A stretch of 64,000 nt of DNA from NCBI GenBank assembly GCA_963575745.1, contig CAUYUJ010018657.1, positions 70,001-134,000 on the forward strand, in the 5' to 3' direction. This document shows, piece by piece, positions 63,278-64,000 of the stretch (position 1 is the first letter of the stretch; the number at the start of each line of letters is the position of its first letter). The notes under the pieces were generated by a model. That model saw only the letters and a program-made list of their open reading frames with translations, was not told where the DNA came from and ran no database searches. Source of the stretch: Prorocentrum cordatum. Lineage: Eukaryota; Sar; Dinophyceae; Prorocentrales; Prorocentraceae. A program made the position numbers and the translations under genes.

Positions 63278-64000
63278 TCATTGTGGCAGTGGAGACGCGT
63301 GCAAGGCGATTGCCAAATATTCTGGGTTCCGCAATTGTTTTCCCGTGGAGAATTCTTCCACGCGTGAAATATAATACGGCTCAATGATGCCGTCTTTTCC
63401 TTCTGATAGGAGAACCCCATTGTCGGACCAGCGAAATACGATTCCGTCCTTCAGGGCTTGATGCCAGTCCACAAAGATAACGATCTCGGAATCGGGGCCC
63501 CATCCACTCTGCACGCCGCGACGACGAAGCGTCGGAACAAAGTGGATGTGTGATCGGCCTGTCCCTCTCTTCTTGGTGTTGTGTTCTTTACGACAAGAGA
63601 GGCCATACCACATGATGCCCTCAAAGGCTGTCCATCGTGTGCCACGCATGGCAACCTCGGGGTATGGGGCCGGTCTCCCGGCAGGATTGTCGCGTAGTAC
63701 AAAGTACTTGTACAACGACCAAGGAGCGTCCACGAGTGCCCTTGCGAGGCACGGATGAATATGTCGGATTTGCCAGAATCCCGTACCAAGACCTTAAACT
63801 GGAGACGCTGCTTCTCCTCACCGTCCGACTCGCGGACGCGAACGATCGCCATCATAATGGCAGCCATCTGGTCAACCGTTCTGTCGTAGAAGGTCTCGGC
63901 GAAAATATTGGCCTCATCCAGTCTAGGGTTATACCCGCCCTGTCTCGTACGTCCGTTGTGCCACGGAAACTCGCGCACGAGCTCGTCGAGATTGATCCAT
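63278..64000 (-). CDS. RNA 2'-phosphotransferase (Tpt1/KptA-like) domain, frameshifted and partial
   Basis: The first part (edge to about 63736) reads WINLDELVREFPWHN, then IFIRASQGHSW, the signature Arg-x-x-Gln-Gly-His-Ser of the Tpt1/KptA family. A missing base right after GHS moves the frame; the second part (63733-63278) continues VDAPWSLYKYF, AMRGTRWTAFEGIMWYGL (family LYHGT and GL), RSHIHFVP (family R-x-HVHF), IVIFVDWHQALKDGIVFRWS and DNGVLLSEGKDGIIEPYYIS (family S-x-NGVxL and PP-x-Y). These enzymes use NAD+ to remove the 2'-phosphate left by tRNA ligation. The N-terminal Arg-His pair of the active site would lie beyond the window. It ends in TGA, in phase with gag. Confidence 0.75.

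Larger units (their letters stand above)
52930..64000 (-). mobile_element. Copia-like retroelement with extra domains, runs off the edge
   Basis: Sense order on the minus strand: Tpt1/KptA-like domain (63980-63278), gag-like region (63253-61200) with RING-H2, aspartic protease (61000-60200), methyltransferase-like region (59650-57890), two C2HC zinc fingers (57695-57520), integrase (57085-55488), reverse transcriptase/RNase H (55236-53386), presumed LTR (to about 52930 or beyond). Protease-integrase-reverse transcriptase-RNase H is the Ty1/copia order. At about 10.6 kb it is far longer than typical copia elements (about 5 kb). Frameshifts at about 63735, 62530, 61490, 61230, 60465, 59650, 57890 and 56540-56470 and stops at 63278, 59238, 57153 and 55488 break the frame; some may be sequencing errors. 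Confidence 0.8.

Noticed and set aside
57153-63280. UGA as a sense (Trp) codon
   Set aside because: Three in-frame TGA codons (63278, 59238, 57153) occur, one at a position where I expect Trp. However, the intact 616-codon reverse transcriptase uses TGG and no TGA, other stops and frameshifts show decay, and core dinoflagellates use the standard nuclear code as far as known.

Overview
The window reads as dinoflagellate nuclear DNA, probably a core dinoflagellate with a large, GC-rich, repeat-laden genome. The evidence is: two sequences resembling the dinoflagellate spliced leader (minus strand, 52931-52949 and 45973-45993); a copia-like polyprotein with dinoflagellate-style segments; small foldback insertion elements, one inside a WD40 gene; degenerate LINE-like and DIRS-like retroelements; and very heavy microsatellite content. 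No rRNA, tRNA, CRISPR or bacterial-style operon was seen. A 100-base N gap at 15463-15562 marks a scaffold join.

Layout. 0-7 kb: minisatellites, (TTG)n- and (TCC)n-associated dispersed repeats and a 765-bp tandem duplication. 7-14 kb, and again at 22, 28 and 38-39 kb: a degenerate repeat family with a period of about 10-11 bp, in both orientations, carrying a conserved AT-richer core and 44-bp tandem-repeat heads. 14-17.6 kb: (ATC)n tracts around the gap. About 19.6-24.5 kb (minus): a decayed DIRS-like tyrosine-recombinase retroelement, with reverse transcriptase, methyltransferase-like and recombinase remnants in that order. 25.8-26.7 kb: pentanucleotide arrays. About 29.3-35.9 kb (minus): a decayed LINE-like element with zinc-finger ORF1, RNase H, possible endonuclease and reverse transcriptase. 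36-37.7 kb: a second (TCC)n-bracketed repeat. 41-42.2 kb (minus): the one convincing host gene, a WD40 protein carrying a 204-bp foldback insertion. 42.9-49.3 kb: exon-like fragments, two copies of an AT-rich small element, a spliced-leader relic and 2.1 kb of (GGTAAT)n. 49.5-52.8 kb: minisatellites and palindromes.

The most striking region is 52.9 to 64 kb (minus strand): a large copia-like retroelement running off the right edge. In sense order it shows an RNA 2'-phosphotransferase (Tpt1/KptA-like) domain, a gag-like region with a RING-H2 motif, an aspartic protease, a methyltransferase-like segment, tandem C2HC zinc fingers, integrase, and reverse transcriptase plus RNase H. Several single-base frameshifts and a few stops break it, so this copy is decayed or poorly sequenced. 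Throughout it lie about 22 copies of a 14-nt hairpin with a five-base-pair stem and a GNRA tetraloop. Stem bases covary, and all four wobble pairs are G-U only in the sense RNA. Near the 3' end, a TATATA box sits 29 nt upstream of a near-complete spliced-leader sequence, suggesting that element transcripts could start with a spliced-leader mimic. The hairpin family, the leader mimic and the phosphotransferase are the best candidates for something undescribed.
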